Positions 22,151 through 35,200 of a DNA stretch of 64,000 bases are shown here, piece by piece. The DNA comes from Ehretia macrophylla (lineage: Eukaryota; Streptophyta; Magnoliopsida; Boraginales; Ehretiaceae), in the NCBI GenBank assembly GCA_037974665.1, contig CM075768.1:64879816-64943815 (forward strand), written 5' to 3'. Each line of letters begins with the position of its first letter. Positions within the stretch are counted from its first letter, which is position 1. The translations under genes were made by a program, and so were the position numbers. A model generated the notes under the pieces. It was not told the DNA's origin. It saw only the letters and a list, made by a program, of their open reading frames with translations, and did not search any database.

Positions 22151-22707
22151 GTCATTTGAGGGCACAAATCCTTTATGTATTGATGGTTCACAATCGCAGC
22201 CTAGAGAGATGGCCCATTCAAAAGGCCCAATGGGCTAAACGACAACCCATCCGCTTCAACAATGGAGGATCCTCGCTAGACGTGATATTGACGCGTTGTA
22301 GGGCCCTCTAATGTCCCGCGAGTAAGGTTGTCGTCCTTTTAACAGCTCACGACATACGATCTGGGAGGAAAAAACAGAGCTAAAAAAGAAAAGTGGCCCG
22401 AAACTGATGAAAACATTCAATTTTGGGTTCCAAAAAAGGGCACAACGAGCAAGCTGGCTGCCCTCGTCTTAGAGCTCTCGGAGAGCTTCCCAACGGTATG
22501 CCGTGAGTCGCGTAACTCCCTACAGATCAAGAGTTATGGGCACCAGAGCGACGGAGTCCTGGTCACAATCCCTACGCCTACGGTTTGCGGGGCCAGCCTC
22601 CACGTTAAACGAAATTGTCTTGCCCAAGGTGTCGTGGGATTCGGTAATCGAAATGTAGTGGATAAAGTATCTTGGCAACCCTAACCGGAGGAAAAAAATT
22701 GAAAAAA

Positions 22708-22826
22708 GGGGTGCAACACGAGGACTTCCCAGGGGCTCACCTATCCTAGTACTACTCTTGCCCAAGCACGCCTAACTTCTGAGTTCTGATGGGATCCAAT
22801 GCATTAGTGCAGGAATGATCGCACCC
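22708..22826 (-). rRNA. 5S rRNA gene copy, diverged
   Basis: Nine changes: nt 13, 16, 28, 29, 47, 55, 68, 85 and 91, hitting all three boxes. Confidence 0.91.
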
Positions 22827-23383
22827 GTCATGTTGAGGGCACAATTCCTTTATGTGTTAACGGTTCACAGTCCCAGCCTAGAGAGATGGCCCATTCAGAA
22901 GGCCCAATAGGCATTACAACAACCCATCTACTTCAACAACGCAGCATCCTCGCAAGACGTGATATCGACGCATTGTAGGGCCCTCTAATGGCCCTCGAGT
23001 AATGTTGTCGTCTTTTTAACAGCTCACGACGTACGATCCGGGATGGAAAAACAGAGCTAAAAAAGAAAAGTGGCCCAAAACTAATGAAAACGTTTGATTT
23101 TGGGCTCCAAAAATGGGCACTGCAAGCAAGCTGGCTGCCCCCGTCGTAGAGCTCTAGGAGATCTTTCCAACGGTATGTTGTGCGCCGCGTAACTCCTTAC
23201 AGATCAAAAGTTATGGGCACCGGAGCGAAGGAGACCTGGTCACAAGACCTACGCCCTCGGTTTGCTGGCCCAGCCTGCACGTGAAGCGAAGTTGTCTTCC
23301 CAAGGTGCCGTGGGATTCGATAATCGAAATGTGGCAGATAAAGTATCTTGGCAACCCTAACCGGAGGAAAAAAATTGAAAAGG

Positions 23384-23502
23384 GGGGTACAACACAAGGA
23401 CTTCGCAGGGGGTCACCCATCCTAGTACTACTCTCGCCCAATCACGCTTAACTTCGGAGTTCTGATGGGATCCTGTGCATTAGTGCTGGTATGATCGTAC
23501 CC
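23384..23502 (-). rRNA. 5S rRNA gene copy
   Basis: Six changes: nt 5, 29, 61, 98, 107 and 114; one in the A box (61). Confidence 0.93.
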
Positions 23503-24061
23503 GTCATGTTGAGGGCACATTTCCTTTATGTGTTAACGGTTCACAGTTCCAACATAGAGAGAGAGCCCATTCAGAAGGCCTAATGGGCTTAATGAGAACC
23601 CATCCGCTTCAACAACCCAGCATCCTCGCAAAATGAGATATCAACGCGTTGTAGGGTCCTCTAATGTCCTACGAGTAAGGTTCTCGTCCTTTTAACAACC
23701 CACGACGTATGATCCGGGACGGAAAAACAGAGCTAAATTAAAAAAGTGGCCCGAAACTGATGAAAACGTTCGATTTTGGTCTCCAAAAAGGGCACAGCGA
23801 GCAAGCTGGTTGCCCCCGTCGTAGAGTTCTCGGAGAGCTTTGCAACGGTATGCTGTGCGCCGCGTAACTCCTTATGGATCAAAAGTTATAGGCACCAGAG
23901 CGAAGGAGACCTGGTCACAAGCCCTATGCCCTCGGTTTGCTGGCCCAGCCTCCACGTGAAGCGAAGTTGTCTTGCCCAAGGTGCCATGGGATTCAATAAC
24001 AGAAATGTGGTGGATAAAGAATCTCGGCAACCCTAACCGTAGCAAAAAAAATTGAAAAGCG

Positions 24062-24180
24062 GGGGTGCAACATGAGGACTTCCCAGAGGGTCACCCATCG
24101 TAGTACTCGTCTCGTCCAATCACGTTTAACTTCGCAGTTCTGATGGGATCCGGTGCATTAGTGCTGGTATGATTGCACCC
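24062..24180 (-). rRNA. 5S rRNA gene copy, diverged
   Basis: Ten changes: nt 7, 46, 56, 61, 66, 72, 73, 81, 94 and 108. It includes the recurrent G72C of the - array, here beside T73G. Confidence 0.9.
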
Positions 24181-24741
24181 GTCATGTTGAGGGCACAATT
24201 CCTTTAAGTGTTAGCGGTTCACAGTCCCAACCTAGAGAGATGGCCCATTTAGAAGGCCCAATGGTCTTAACGAGAACCCATCCGCTTCAACAACCCAGTA
24301 TCCTCGCAAGACGAGATATCGATGCATTGTAGGGTCCTCTAATGTCCTGCGAGTAAGGTTCTCGTCCTTTTAACAGCTCACGATGTATGATCCTGGACGG
24401 AAAAAACAGAGCTAAATCAGAAAAGTGGCCAAAAACTGATGAAAGTGTTCGATTTTGGGCTCCAAAAATGGGCAAAGCGAGCAAGCTGGCTGCCCCCGTC
24501 ATAGAGCTCTCAGAGAGCCTTCCAACTGTATGCTATGCGCCGCGGAACTCCTTACGGATCAAAAGTTATGGGCACCGGAGGGAGGGAGACCTGGTCCCCA
24601 GCCCTACGCCATCGGTTTCCAGGCCCACCCCCCCCCTGAAGCAAAGCTGTCCTGCCAAAGGTGCCGTGAGATTGGATAATATAAATGTGGTGGATAAAGT
24701 ATCTTGGCAACCCTAACTGGAGGAAAAAAAAATTGAAAAGG

Positions 24742-24860
24742 GGGGTGCAACACGAGGACTTCCCAGGCGGTCACCCATCCTAGTACAACTCTCGCCCAAG
24801 GATGCTTAACTTCGGAGTTATGATAGGATCCAGTGAATTAGTGCTGGTATGATAGCAACC
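24742..24860 (-). rRNA. 5S rRNA gene copy, diverged
   Basis: Ten changes: nt 3, 7, 25, 29, 36, 41, 58, 60, 74 and 93. Two fall in the A box and one in the C box. Confidence 0.9.
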
Positions 24861-25418
24861 GTCATGTTGAGGGCACAATTCCTTTATGTGTTAACGGTTC
24901 ACAATTCCAGCCTAGAGAGATAGCCCATTCAGAAGGCCTAATGGGCATAACGAGAACCCATCCGCTTCAACAACCTAGTATCCTCGGAAGACGAGATATC
25001 GACGCGTTGTAGGGTCCTCTAATGTCCGGCAAGTAAAGTTCTTGTCCTTTTAACAGCTCACGACGTACGATCCGGGGCAGAAAAATAGAGCAAAATTAGA
25101 AAAGTAGCCCGAAACTGATGAAAACGTTCGATTTTGGGCTCCAAAAAAGGCACAGCTAGCAATCTAGCTACCCCCGTCGTAGAACTCTTAGAGGGCTTTC
25201 CAACGGTATTATGTGCACCGCGTAACTCCTTACGGATAAAAAGTTATGGGCAACGGAGCGACGGAGAGCTGGTCACAAGCCGTACGCCCTGGGTTTGCAG
25301 GCCCAGCCTCCACGTGAGGCGAAGTTGTATTGCCCAAGGTGTCGTGGGATTCGATAATAGAAATGTGGTGGATAAAGTATCTTGGCAACCCTAACCAGAG
25401 GAAAAAAAATTGAAAAGG

Positions 25419-25537
25419 GGGGTGCAACACGAGGACTTCCCTGGGGGTCACCTATCCTAGTACTACTCTCGCCCAAGCACACTTAACTTCGGAGTTCTGA
25501 TGGGATCCGGTGCATTACTGCTGGTGTGATCACACCC
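25419..25537 (-). rRNA. 5S rRNA gene copy
   Basis: Six changes: nt 6, 12, 20, 57, 85 and 96. Confidence 0.93.
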
Positions 25538-26094
25538 ATCATGTTGAGGGCACAATTCCTTTATGTATTAACGGTTCACAGTCACAGCCTAGAGAGATGG
25601 CCCATTCAGAAGGCCCAATGGGCCTAACAACAACCCATCCGCTTCACCAATGCAGCACCCTCACAAGACGTAATATCGACGCGTTTTAGGGCCCTCTAAT
25701 GTCCCGCGAGTAAGGTTGTCGTTCTCTTAACAGCTCCCGACGTACGATCCAGAACAGAAAAACATAGCTAAATTAGAAAAGTGGCCTGAAATAGATAAAA
25801 ATGTAAGATTTTGGGCTCTAAATGGGGCAAAGTGAGCAAGCTAGCTACCCCCGTCGTAGAGCTCTTGAAGAGCATTTCAACGGTATACTGTGCGCCACGT
25901 AACTCCTTACAGATAAAAAGTTATAGGCACCGGAGCGACGGAGACCTAGTCACAGGCCCTACGCCATCGGTTTGCGGGCCCAGCCTCCACGTGAAGCGAA
26001 GTTGCCTTGCCCAAGGTGCCGTGGGATTCGATAATAGAAATGTGGTGGATAAAGTATCTTGGCAACCATAACCGGAGGAAAAAAAATTGAAAAG

Positions 26095-26213
26095 GGGGTG
26101 CAACACGAGGACTTCCTAGGGGGTCACCCATCCTAGTACTAGTCTTGCCCAAGCACGCTTAACTTCTGAGTTCTGATGGGATCCGGGGCATTAGTGCTGG
26201 TATGATCTCACCC
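26095..26213 (-). rRNA. 5S rRNA gene copy
   Basis: Six changes: nt 6, 27, 47, 68, 72 (G72C) and 97. Two of six IE positions are altered. Confidence 0.93.
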
Positions 26214-26771
26214 GCCATGTTGAGGGCACAATTCCTTTATTTGTTAAAGATTCATAGTCCCAGCCTAGAGAGATGGCCCATTCAGAAGGCGCAATAGGCT
26301 TAACGGCAACCCATCCGCTTCAATAACCCAGCATCCTCGCAAGACGAGATATCAACGCGTTGTATGGCCCTCTAATGTCCCGTGACTAAGGTTGTCGTCC
26401 TTTTAACAGCTCACGACGTACGATCCGGGATAAAAAAAATAGAGCAAAAAAAGAAAAGAGGCCCGAAACATATAAAAACATTTGATTTTGGACTCCAAAA
26501 AGGGCACAGCGAGCAAGCTAGCTGCCCCCGTCGTAGAGCTCTCGAAGTTCTTTCCAACGGTATGTTGAGCACCGTGTAAATCCTTACATATAAAAAGTTA
26601 TGGGCACCGGAGTTACGGAGACCTGGTCAGAAGCCCTACGCCCTCGGTTTGCCGGCCCAGCCTCCACGTGAAGCGAAGTTGTCTTGCCCAAGGTGCCGTG
26701 GGATTCAATAATAGAAATGTGGTGGATAAAGTATCTTGGCAACCCTAACCAGGGGAAAAAAATTGAAAAGG

Positions 26772-26890
26772 GGGGTGCATCAGGAGGACTTCCCAGGGTG
26801 TCACCCATCTTAGTACTACTCTCGCCCAAGCACGCTTAACTTCGGAGTTCTTATGGGATCTGGTGAATTAGTGCTGGTATGATCGCACCA
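26772..26890 (-). rRNA. 5S rRNA gene copy
   Basis: Eight changes: nt 1, 25, 30, 39, 81, 92, 108 and 111. The initiating nt is T instead of G. Confidence 0.91.
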
Positions 26891-27448
26891 TCATGTTGAG
26901 GGCACAATTCCTTTATGTGTTAACGGTTCACAGTTCCAGCCTAGAGAGATAGCCCATTCAGAAGGACCAATGTGCTTAACGACAACCCATCCGCTTCAAC
27001 AACCCAGCATCCTCGCAAGACAAGATATCGACGCATTGTAGGGTCCTCTAATGTCCTACGAGTAAGGTTGTCGTCCTTTTAACAGCTCGCGACATACGAT
27101 CCGGGACGGAAAAACATAGCTAAATTTGAAAAGTGGCCTGAAACTGATGAAAACGTTCAATTTTGGGCTCCAAAAAGGGCACAGCGAGCAAGCTAGCTGC
27201 CTCCGTCGTAGAGCTCTCGGAGAGCTATCCAACAGTATGCTGTGCGCCGCGTAACTCATTACGGATCAAAAGTTATGGGCACCGGAGCGACGGAGACCTG
27301 GTCACAAGCCCTACGCCCTTGGTTTGTGCGCCCAGCCTCCACGTGAAGCGAAGTTGCATTGCCCAAGGTGCCGTGAGATTCGATAATAGAAATGTGGTGG
27401 ATAAAGTATCTTGGCAACCCAAACCGGAGAAAAAAAAAATGAAAAAGG

Positions 27449-27566
27449 GGGGTGAACACGAGGACTTCCCAGGGGGTCACCCATCCTAGTACTACTTTCA
27501 CCCAAGCACGTTTAACTTCAGAGTTCGGATGGGATTCGGTGCATTAGTGCTGGTATGATCGCACCC
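27449..27566 (-). rRNA. 5S rRNA gene copy (118 nt)
   Basis: One base is missing at nt 113, with changes at 31, 40, 47, 56, 67 and 70. Two IE changes. Confidence 0.92.
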
Positions 27567-28123
27567 ATCATGTTGAGGGCACAATTCCTTTATGTGTTAA
27601 CGGTTCACAGTCCCAGCCTAGAGAGATGGCCCATTCAGAAGGCGCAATGGGCTTAACGATAACCCATCCGATTCAATAACCCAACATCCTCACAAGACGA
27701 GATATCGACGCGTTGTGGGGCCCTCTAATGTCCCATGAGTAAGGTTGTCGTCCTTTTAACAGCTCACGACGTACGATTCGGGACGGAAAAATAGAACAAA
27801 AAAAGAAAAGTGGCCCGAAACTGATGAAAACATTCGATTTTGGGCTCCAAAAAAGGGCATAGAGAGCAAGCTGGCTGCCCTATCGTAGAGCTCTCAGAGA
27901 GCTTTCCAACGGTATGTTGTGCGTCGCGTAACTCCTTACGGATGAAAAGTTATGGGCACCGGAGCGAAGGAGACCTGGTCACAATCCCTACGCCCTCAGT
28001 TTGCTGGCCCAGCCTCCACATGAAGCGAAGTTGTCTTGCCCAAGGTGCCGTGGGATTCGATAATAGAAATGTGGTGGATAAAGTATCTTGGCAACCCTAA
28101 CCGGAGGAAAAAAAATTGAAAAG

Positions 28124-28242
28124 GGGGTGCAACACGAGGACTTCGCAAGGGGTCACCCATCCTAGTACTACTCTCGCCCAAGCACGCTTAACTTGGGAGT
28201 TCTGATGGGATCCGGTGCATTAGTGCTGGTATGATCGCACCT
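28124..28242 (-). rRNA. 5S rRNA gene copy
   Basis: Four changes: nt 1, 48, 95 and 98. It shares 95 and 98 with the copy at 37297. Only one control-box change, at the variable nt 95. Confidence 0.95.
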
Positions 28243-28800
28243 GTCAAGTTGATCACACAATTCCTTTATGTGTTAACGGTTCACAGTCCCAACCTAGAGA
28301 GATGGCCCATTCAAAAGGCCCAATGGGCTTAACGACAACCCATCCACTTCAACAACCTAGAATCCTCGCAAGACGAGATATCGACGCGTTGTAGGGTCCT
28401 CTAATGTCCTGCGAGTAAGGTTGTCGTCCTTTTAACCGCTCACGACGTACGATCCGGTACGGAAAAATAGAGCTAAACTAGAAAAGTGGCCCGAAACTGA
28501 TGAAAACGTTTGATTTTGGGCTCCAAAAAGGGTACAACAAGCAAGCAAGCTGCCCCCGTCGTAGAGCTCTCGGCGAGCTTTCCAACGGTATGCTGTGCAC
28601 CGCGTAACTCCTTACGGATCAAAAGTTATGGATACCGGAGCGACGGAGAGATGGTCACAAGCCCTACGCCCTCAGTTTGCGGGCCCAGCCTCCACGTGAA
28701 GCGAAGTTTTCTTTCCCAAGTTGCCGTGGGATTCAATAATAGAAATGTGGTGGATAAAGTATCTTGGCAATCCTAATCGGAGGAAAAAAAATTGAAAAGG

Positions 28801-28918
28801 GGGGTGCAACACGAGACTTCCCAGGGGGTCACCCATCCTAGTACTAGTCTCGCCCAAGCACGCTTAACTTCGGAGTTCTGGTGGGATCCGGTGCATTAGT
28901 GCTAGTATGATCGCACCC
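28801..28918 (-). rRNA. 5S rRNA gene copy (118 nt), near-consensus
   Basis: One base is missing at nt 104/105, and three substitutions at 15, 38 and 72 (G72C). Confidence 0.94.
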
Positions 28919-29285
28919 ATCATGTTGAGGGCACAATTCCTTTATGTGTTAACGGTTCACAGTCCCAGCCTAAAGAGATGGCCCATTCAGAAGGCCCAAT
29001 GGGCTTAACAACAACCTATCCGCTTCAACAACCTAGCATCCTCGTAATACGAGATATTGACGCGTTGTAGGGCCCTCTAATGTCCCGCGAGTCAGATTGT
29101 CATCCTTTTAATAGCTCACGACTTATGATCCAGGATGGAAAAACAGAGCTTAATGAGAAAAGTGGCCCGAAACAGATAAAAACGTTCGATTTTGGGCTCC
29201 AAAAAGTGCACAACGAGCAAGCTAGCTGCCCCCGTCGTAGAGCTCTCGGCGAGCTTTCCAACGGTATGATGTGCGCCGCATAACT

Positions 29286-32200
29286 TGTCACGTCCCAACC
29301 CGGCCTATAAAGGTTAGACTAGGGTGTGTTCTTAACATTCAAGTCACGTCTCGTACTTAACCATTCATGAAGATTTAACACTTAACGTCTTGGACTAAAC
29401 TCCAAAATTTTTCGATAAACCGGCAGCATAACGGCAGTAATTGGGCTCTTTGGTTTGACCTAATTCTCTAAATGGCTCAATTATTCCAATCATTAATCCA
29501 ATTCCATTATGGACTCCTATTTGTCACCAACCGATTTGCTTACTAGTTTATCTTGAAAGTCTCATTTGGTTAATAAGCCTAACATGATAACTATGTCCTG
29601 TTTATTTGTCAATTTCCTATCATGCAAGTACCTATTATCCTTTTGTTTGCAAATGAGCACCCAAGTGAAATTAGATAGAATTAACTTAGTTGATTGTTCT
29701 TCTAGTGGTTTGAATGCCTTCGATAACTACTAATTAAGAAAAAGAAAGCAAACAACCAAATAAAAGTTCGTCCGGTTATAGATAGTGCAATCCCATAATT
29801 AGACCCAAATTACAATGGGGTCATTTACATCAATAAAATGAATAGTTTGCAATCAAACACAACATCAATATAGCAACAACTTTCAGGAAAAGCACAAAAG
29901 CACGTAGGGACAGGCAATCACTCCAAGGAATCATCGTCAGGCACATCGTCCTCGGGTACTTGTTCTTGATCTTCTTCACCTGAGATGATAAAAGAGGGTG
30001 AGTCCTTATGAACTCAGCGAGGGGGAACGAGAAATAGGTTTTGAAACTCATTTTCCGGTTCAACTTATGAAAACTCATTTTTTTGAAAACATGTCACGTA
30101 TTACAAATAATAAGATACGCAAATATATGAAACAAATCGAGTAACGGATATAAAGTAAGGGAACAGAAATACCAGTCTTTCCTCCCCAAGGTTCTCTAGG
30201 AACCAAGCGAGAGTACTTACATGTAAGTACAGGAACAGGAATACCAGTCTTTCCTCCCTGAGGTTCTCCAGGAACCAAGCGAGAGTACTTACATATAGTA
30301 AAAAGGATACAGTGAGCTTTTGCTCTCAGATCAATTCCAGAATCAGAAGTTGCGGCTGACTTCAAATAACTCCAAAACACGCCAAGTGGGTGTGCTCCAG
30401 ATGTACCCCGAAATCCTACAACCCAACTCTCTGAGGGTGGAATGCCAAGTGATAGATGGAATTGGACCATGGTAGTCACAGGAGCACCAGCAAGCCCTAT
30501 GCCGCCCGACATTCGTGAAACGCTACCATGCCACAATGAAAGGTTGTAACCTTGTATGCAATGCACATTTATAACATTGACATATCACATTAGGAGGACA
30601 ACAAAGTAGGTTGCCTCCGAGCAGTTATAAGATCGCACGTTGTCAAGTAGTCAAACAAGGCACGATAAGACAAGTAATTTCACTTGAAAGGCATATAGAG
30701 CCATATGAACATTAAACGGGCAGTCATGTAACACATGCAAGTCAAGGCATATAACTCATTCCGAAGTCCACGTAATCAAGTGATACGATTATTCAACATG
30801 CAACAACATCTACGTGGGTTTGGTTGCAAGAAAAGCTTATTTGACAACATGCAAAGGTCAAAATCACATTCAAAGTTATAAGACATTTATGGGCAGCCCA
30901 CTAAGCATATAATTTCCACACAATATCCAAATGATCAATACTTAGCAAAACTACCTAGTCATTAGGGTTTCCGTTTCATGCTTAATCGTGTGATTAAACC
31001 CTAAGTCAACTCAAAATCATTCTCAAGTCATGCATCATTCAATTCAAACATCCTCAAGTACCCAAAACAGTACACACAACATTCCAACACCACAATTCGA
31101 AGCAATTAGTACCACAAGAGAGGTTACATCAATTTTCCAAGCATATAGCTAAGTGAAACCTTTACTGCAATAGGCTGTATTCTCACAATCAATAGGATAA
31201 TCAAACAATCTCCAAATCTAGGGAATAAGATTTCAAATTAAATCTTAAGGAGTTAACTAAAATCAGAAACAAACCTTGCATCAATTGGAGTTCGGGATCA
31301 TTATTTATAGCCGAAACAGTGGAATAGCACGAAACAGTCCAGATTTGCACACTTTTCAGTAATTGATGTTTTTTAGGTCCTTAGGATCAGATTTAGCCTT
31401 GGTCCATTTCTGATAAAAATGTCCAGAACTGAAAAATGTTGCAGCACACCAAATTTCATGCATTTTTAATATCATTTACTAACTCAAATATGGTTCGTTA
31501 TACACGGTCAGTGCATTTTCCAAAACCTGCTTCATTTTTCCAGATTTCCAGATTTGGACACATTTTAAAGAAGTGCCATTTTGAGGACCTTAGAGTCAAA
31601 ATTAGCTTCGGCCTATTTCTGGGAAAATGTTCAAAACTGTCCAAAATAGTCACTTACCAATTTTCAAGCATTTTCAACATCATTTGCCTAGCTAAACTTA
31701 CCTCGAAACAGACTGGTCAGAGAGCTGTCAACAATCTGACTTCACCTAGCATCACTTTCAAGCCAAAATCTTGTCATGCATGGTTGTTTAAGCTTATGAA
31801 CGACCATATAATTCAAGTACAGAAGCAAAGACATACATTTATGAGCATGCATATGAATTTTTGAAGAGTTTTCAAAAGGTTTTACCCCTCACCTTAGCAA
31901 ACAACCAAGAAGATGCACAAAAACTTATTGAAGCTGAAAACTCTTCTTCTTCTTCCTTTGTCGAGATTCCAACTTGGTTTTCTTTATTTTTTCTAGCCTA
32001 GTGATCAATCTCTTAGTACATTCATGAGGTTAGAACAAGAAGAAAAGAAATGGAAGCTTAAAACTCACCTAGGGCTGAAATGAAGGCTTCAAAGGACATG
32101 CAAGTGTAGTTTTTGCATCTTAGCTTGTTTGCTTGAGTTTCTTTGATGGTTGCTTGTCTTGTTGCACCATATGATGAAGAAGATGAAGTAGGAGGTGGAG

Positions 32201-35200
32201 AGAACTCAGCCAAAACTGAATGTAGAGAGAAAATGAGAGGGAAGTGAGAGAAAAGAAGGAGAAATGAAAGAGAAATGAAAGAGTATGACAAAAAAATGAA
32301 AGTCTTTGCATCCTTCAAGCATGTGGTCGGCCTTGGGCCATTAGATTCTGATTTTTGTGTCTTCAATGTGTGATTTTAAAATGTTTAGCATGGGCAAAGC
32401 TGGTTTGGTTGAGCAAGGTAGAGGATTTAGGTGGTTTTGAGCATTTTTTTATGCATTGTGCTAAGTGTTTGTCATAGTTTGTCTAGGAATAATTCTTTAT
32501 GCATTTGTGTCATTAGAATTGTCATAGAAATGTTGGGGAATTAGGGAATTTAGGTAGAATAAAATATAGGAATGTTTGTTGATGAGTTGAATTATGAATA
32601 GAATAATAGTTAGTGGGAAATGTAGGAATAGTTTAGTATTATTTTATTGTTAGTGGAGTTTGTAGAGAATTTGAATTATGAATATAATATTGGTTAGTAG
32701 ATTGTGTAGGATTATTTTAGTGTCTAGTGCTTTGTGTAGGATTCTTTCTTGATCAACTTGGTGGCATGGATTCCTAGGTCGAGGGCACGAATTACGAGGT
32801 AGACATGAACTACGAGGTAAGACACGAACTTCAAGACTAATGCACAGATTTCAACACAAATGCACGTAATCCTAGATAAGTGTACGTAAACTAATACAAG
32901 GCACGTAATTCAATGCAATGCACGTAAATCGAGGTATGACTCTTAAACCAAGGTTAGGACACGCAATTCAAGGTCAGGGCATACAAAATGAGATAATGCA
33001 CGCAATTGGAAGTCGGGGCACGTATGATACCCCGAACCTGGCATGTATTCAATAGCATTTAAAGTTCATTTAAATTGCATTTTATGGACCTTTCACCTGC
33101 TTTGACCAAACTAGTTGACTTTTCATCTACATTGACCAACTAGGACAAGTTGGGAACTTTTGAAATGTTTAATAAAAGGCAAACTTGGGTTTAGAAATAA
33201 AAAAATGTAATGGTAAGTTAGTCAAAATTTGGGTCAACTTTGGAATTAAATCTGAACCAATTGGGGAAGATTTAGGTAGCAAATTATATATGGTTGGAAA
33301 GCTCTATGAGTCTAGTTTCTGAGGCTTCAAACCGTTCGTGAATTGGAGTTTTCTAGAAGAAGTTATGGCTGTTTTCGTAAGGTCGCGCATAGCTGTTTTG
33401 GTTTAGCGGGTTGACCGAATTTTTGACCTTTGACTTCTTGTCATTTTTTCCTAAATAAGCAGAATGCACACGAAAAAAAACAGAAAAAAAGGCTTGAAAC
33501 CATGAGGAAAAGAAAGAGAAAAAGAAAGAAGAAAATTTCAACTACAAATCACCAAATCTTTGCGTGAGCTTGCACGGGGTGGTTTCTGAGGCACTCTACG
33601 AGGTTTTCCTAGTGTCTAGGAGCACCTAACGTGAGGGTTTCATCGTTATTTGCGCATTTGAAAATATTGAACGTAAACTTTAATTTTTGTGATTTAACCG
33701 TAGGTTGTTATTTTGTCCATTTCATTGCCTAAAGAATGTTCTCTAGCAATTGTATAACGTGTATTTATAGCTTTTTAACATTTTCTGTGGTTGAATATCG
33801 AATTTGAAATATAAATTGTGTAATGAATAGTAAATAGTGAATAGTAAACCCCCGTTTCGATGAAGTTGCGCTGTTATGCTTTCTGTTGATGTGAAAAGGT
33901 GCTAGGTATGTTAGAATGTCTAAATGCATGGTTTGTTTAGGTTGTGTAATGGAAAACATGAGAAAAACGCCTTGGTGAAAGTCGGGGTCGTTTAGGTCGA
34001 GTTTAGCGTTTTTTCGTTTTGCGTGATGGCATTGTTTCGGGAGGCCATGGAAGCACTTTTGGTACGATTATGGCATTGGTTGGGTGTTTGGTTAGTATAG
34101 TTGTAGTTCAAACGAGCAAAGGGAGAAATCGGGACTTTACGTGAATTCTAGGGTAAAGTAGGGTTTCGGGGTCTTTAGACGTGCCTTATGGTGACCTAGG
34201 AGGATTGGTGAAGTCGGTTTCCAAAGCTCGTGGCTCGTTTGAAAGTAGTAGCGTTTTGAAAGTTGGGGACATTTTTGGGATTTTGTGTGTTTTCATGGTA
34301 TAATGCTTATAGAATGTTTATAATGCCTATAGAATACTTGTTAATGCTTGATAATGTTAGTTGGTGTTGTTCTTGTTACTTGTTTGATTGCAAATGCTTG
34401 TTAATGCTTATTACACTTGTTAGAATTGATTATTGATTGAAATGTTTATCAATTGTTGAGAATGCTTGATATCGCTCGTTTATCGCCTTGTATCGAGTCT
34501 TGCATTGCATAGTGTCTCGCACGTGAGTGATGGGCCTCTCTGGGTAGCCTCGGGTTGCCAGTGTTGGTTGCTCTAGCTCCATAGCTATTCCCTCTTCTCG
34601 CGTGGGTTGCCTCCCAGGGAGTTTTGGGTCGTAGAATTGATGGATACTTCCGGGGTATTCCAAATTGGTGTTATAAGGTGGATGCGCGCTTATTGTCATC
34701 GTTGTCAACATCAAGCTCGAGATTGATGTATTGCTCGTGAAATGGTGCATTGCTCGTATGAGTGAACCATAGCCTTCAGAGTGTGGTATAGCTTTGAATG
34801 GTTGTGTTAATGCTTTCAGTAATTGCTTATTGTATTGATTGTTTGTCTTGATTGCTTATTTATCAGTTATATTGCTTAACTGTCTTATTTGTATTGCACG
34901 ACTTTCTTTCTCTCCAACTTGATATCTGTCTCGCCCTCACTGAGTATACGTGTTGTGTATACTCACTCCTCACCACCACATTTCAGGAAATGTCATGTTA
35001 GCTGGAAAGTTCGTGATTTCGTGAAAGTTCGTGCCTGAAGAGTTGTCTTGCATGCCTATGTGGCTTGAGTGTCGAAGTTGTAAAGATATATGCTTTCATA
35101 TGTTGTATGTATTTATTGTTAAAAGAAATGTAATTTAAATCTAGCTAGGTAGTTGAGGTAAATTAATAAGCTAGTTTCTGTAATCAATTAGCATAGCTTA

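Larger units (their letters stand above)
21448..29285 (-). repeat. 5S rDNA tandem array, - block 1
   Basis: Eleven full 5S genes plus the fragment at 21448. Spacing is 676-680 bp throughout. Upstream regions are almost all of the ACATAAAGG class (read as CCTTTATGT on the + strand). The spacer holds no other recognisable gene. Confidence 0.95.

Noticed and set aside
27140-27180. C/D-box snoRNA candidate from TGATGAAA in the spacer
   Set aside because: There is no matching D box or terminal stem at suitable spacing, and many units read AGATAAAA instead.
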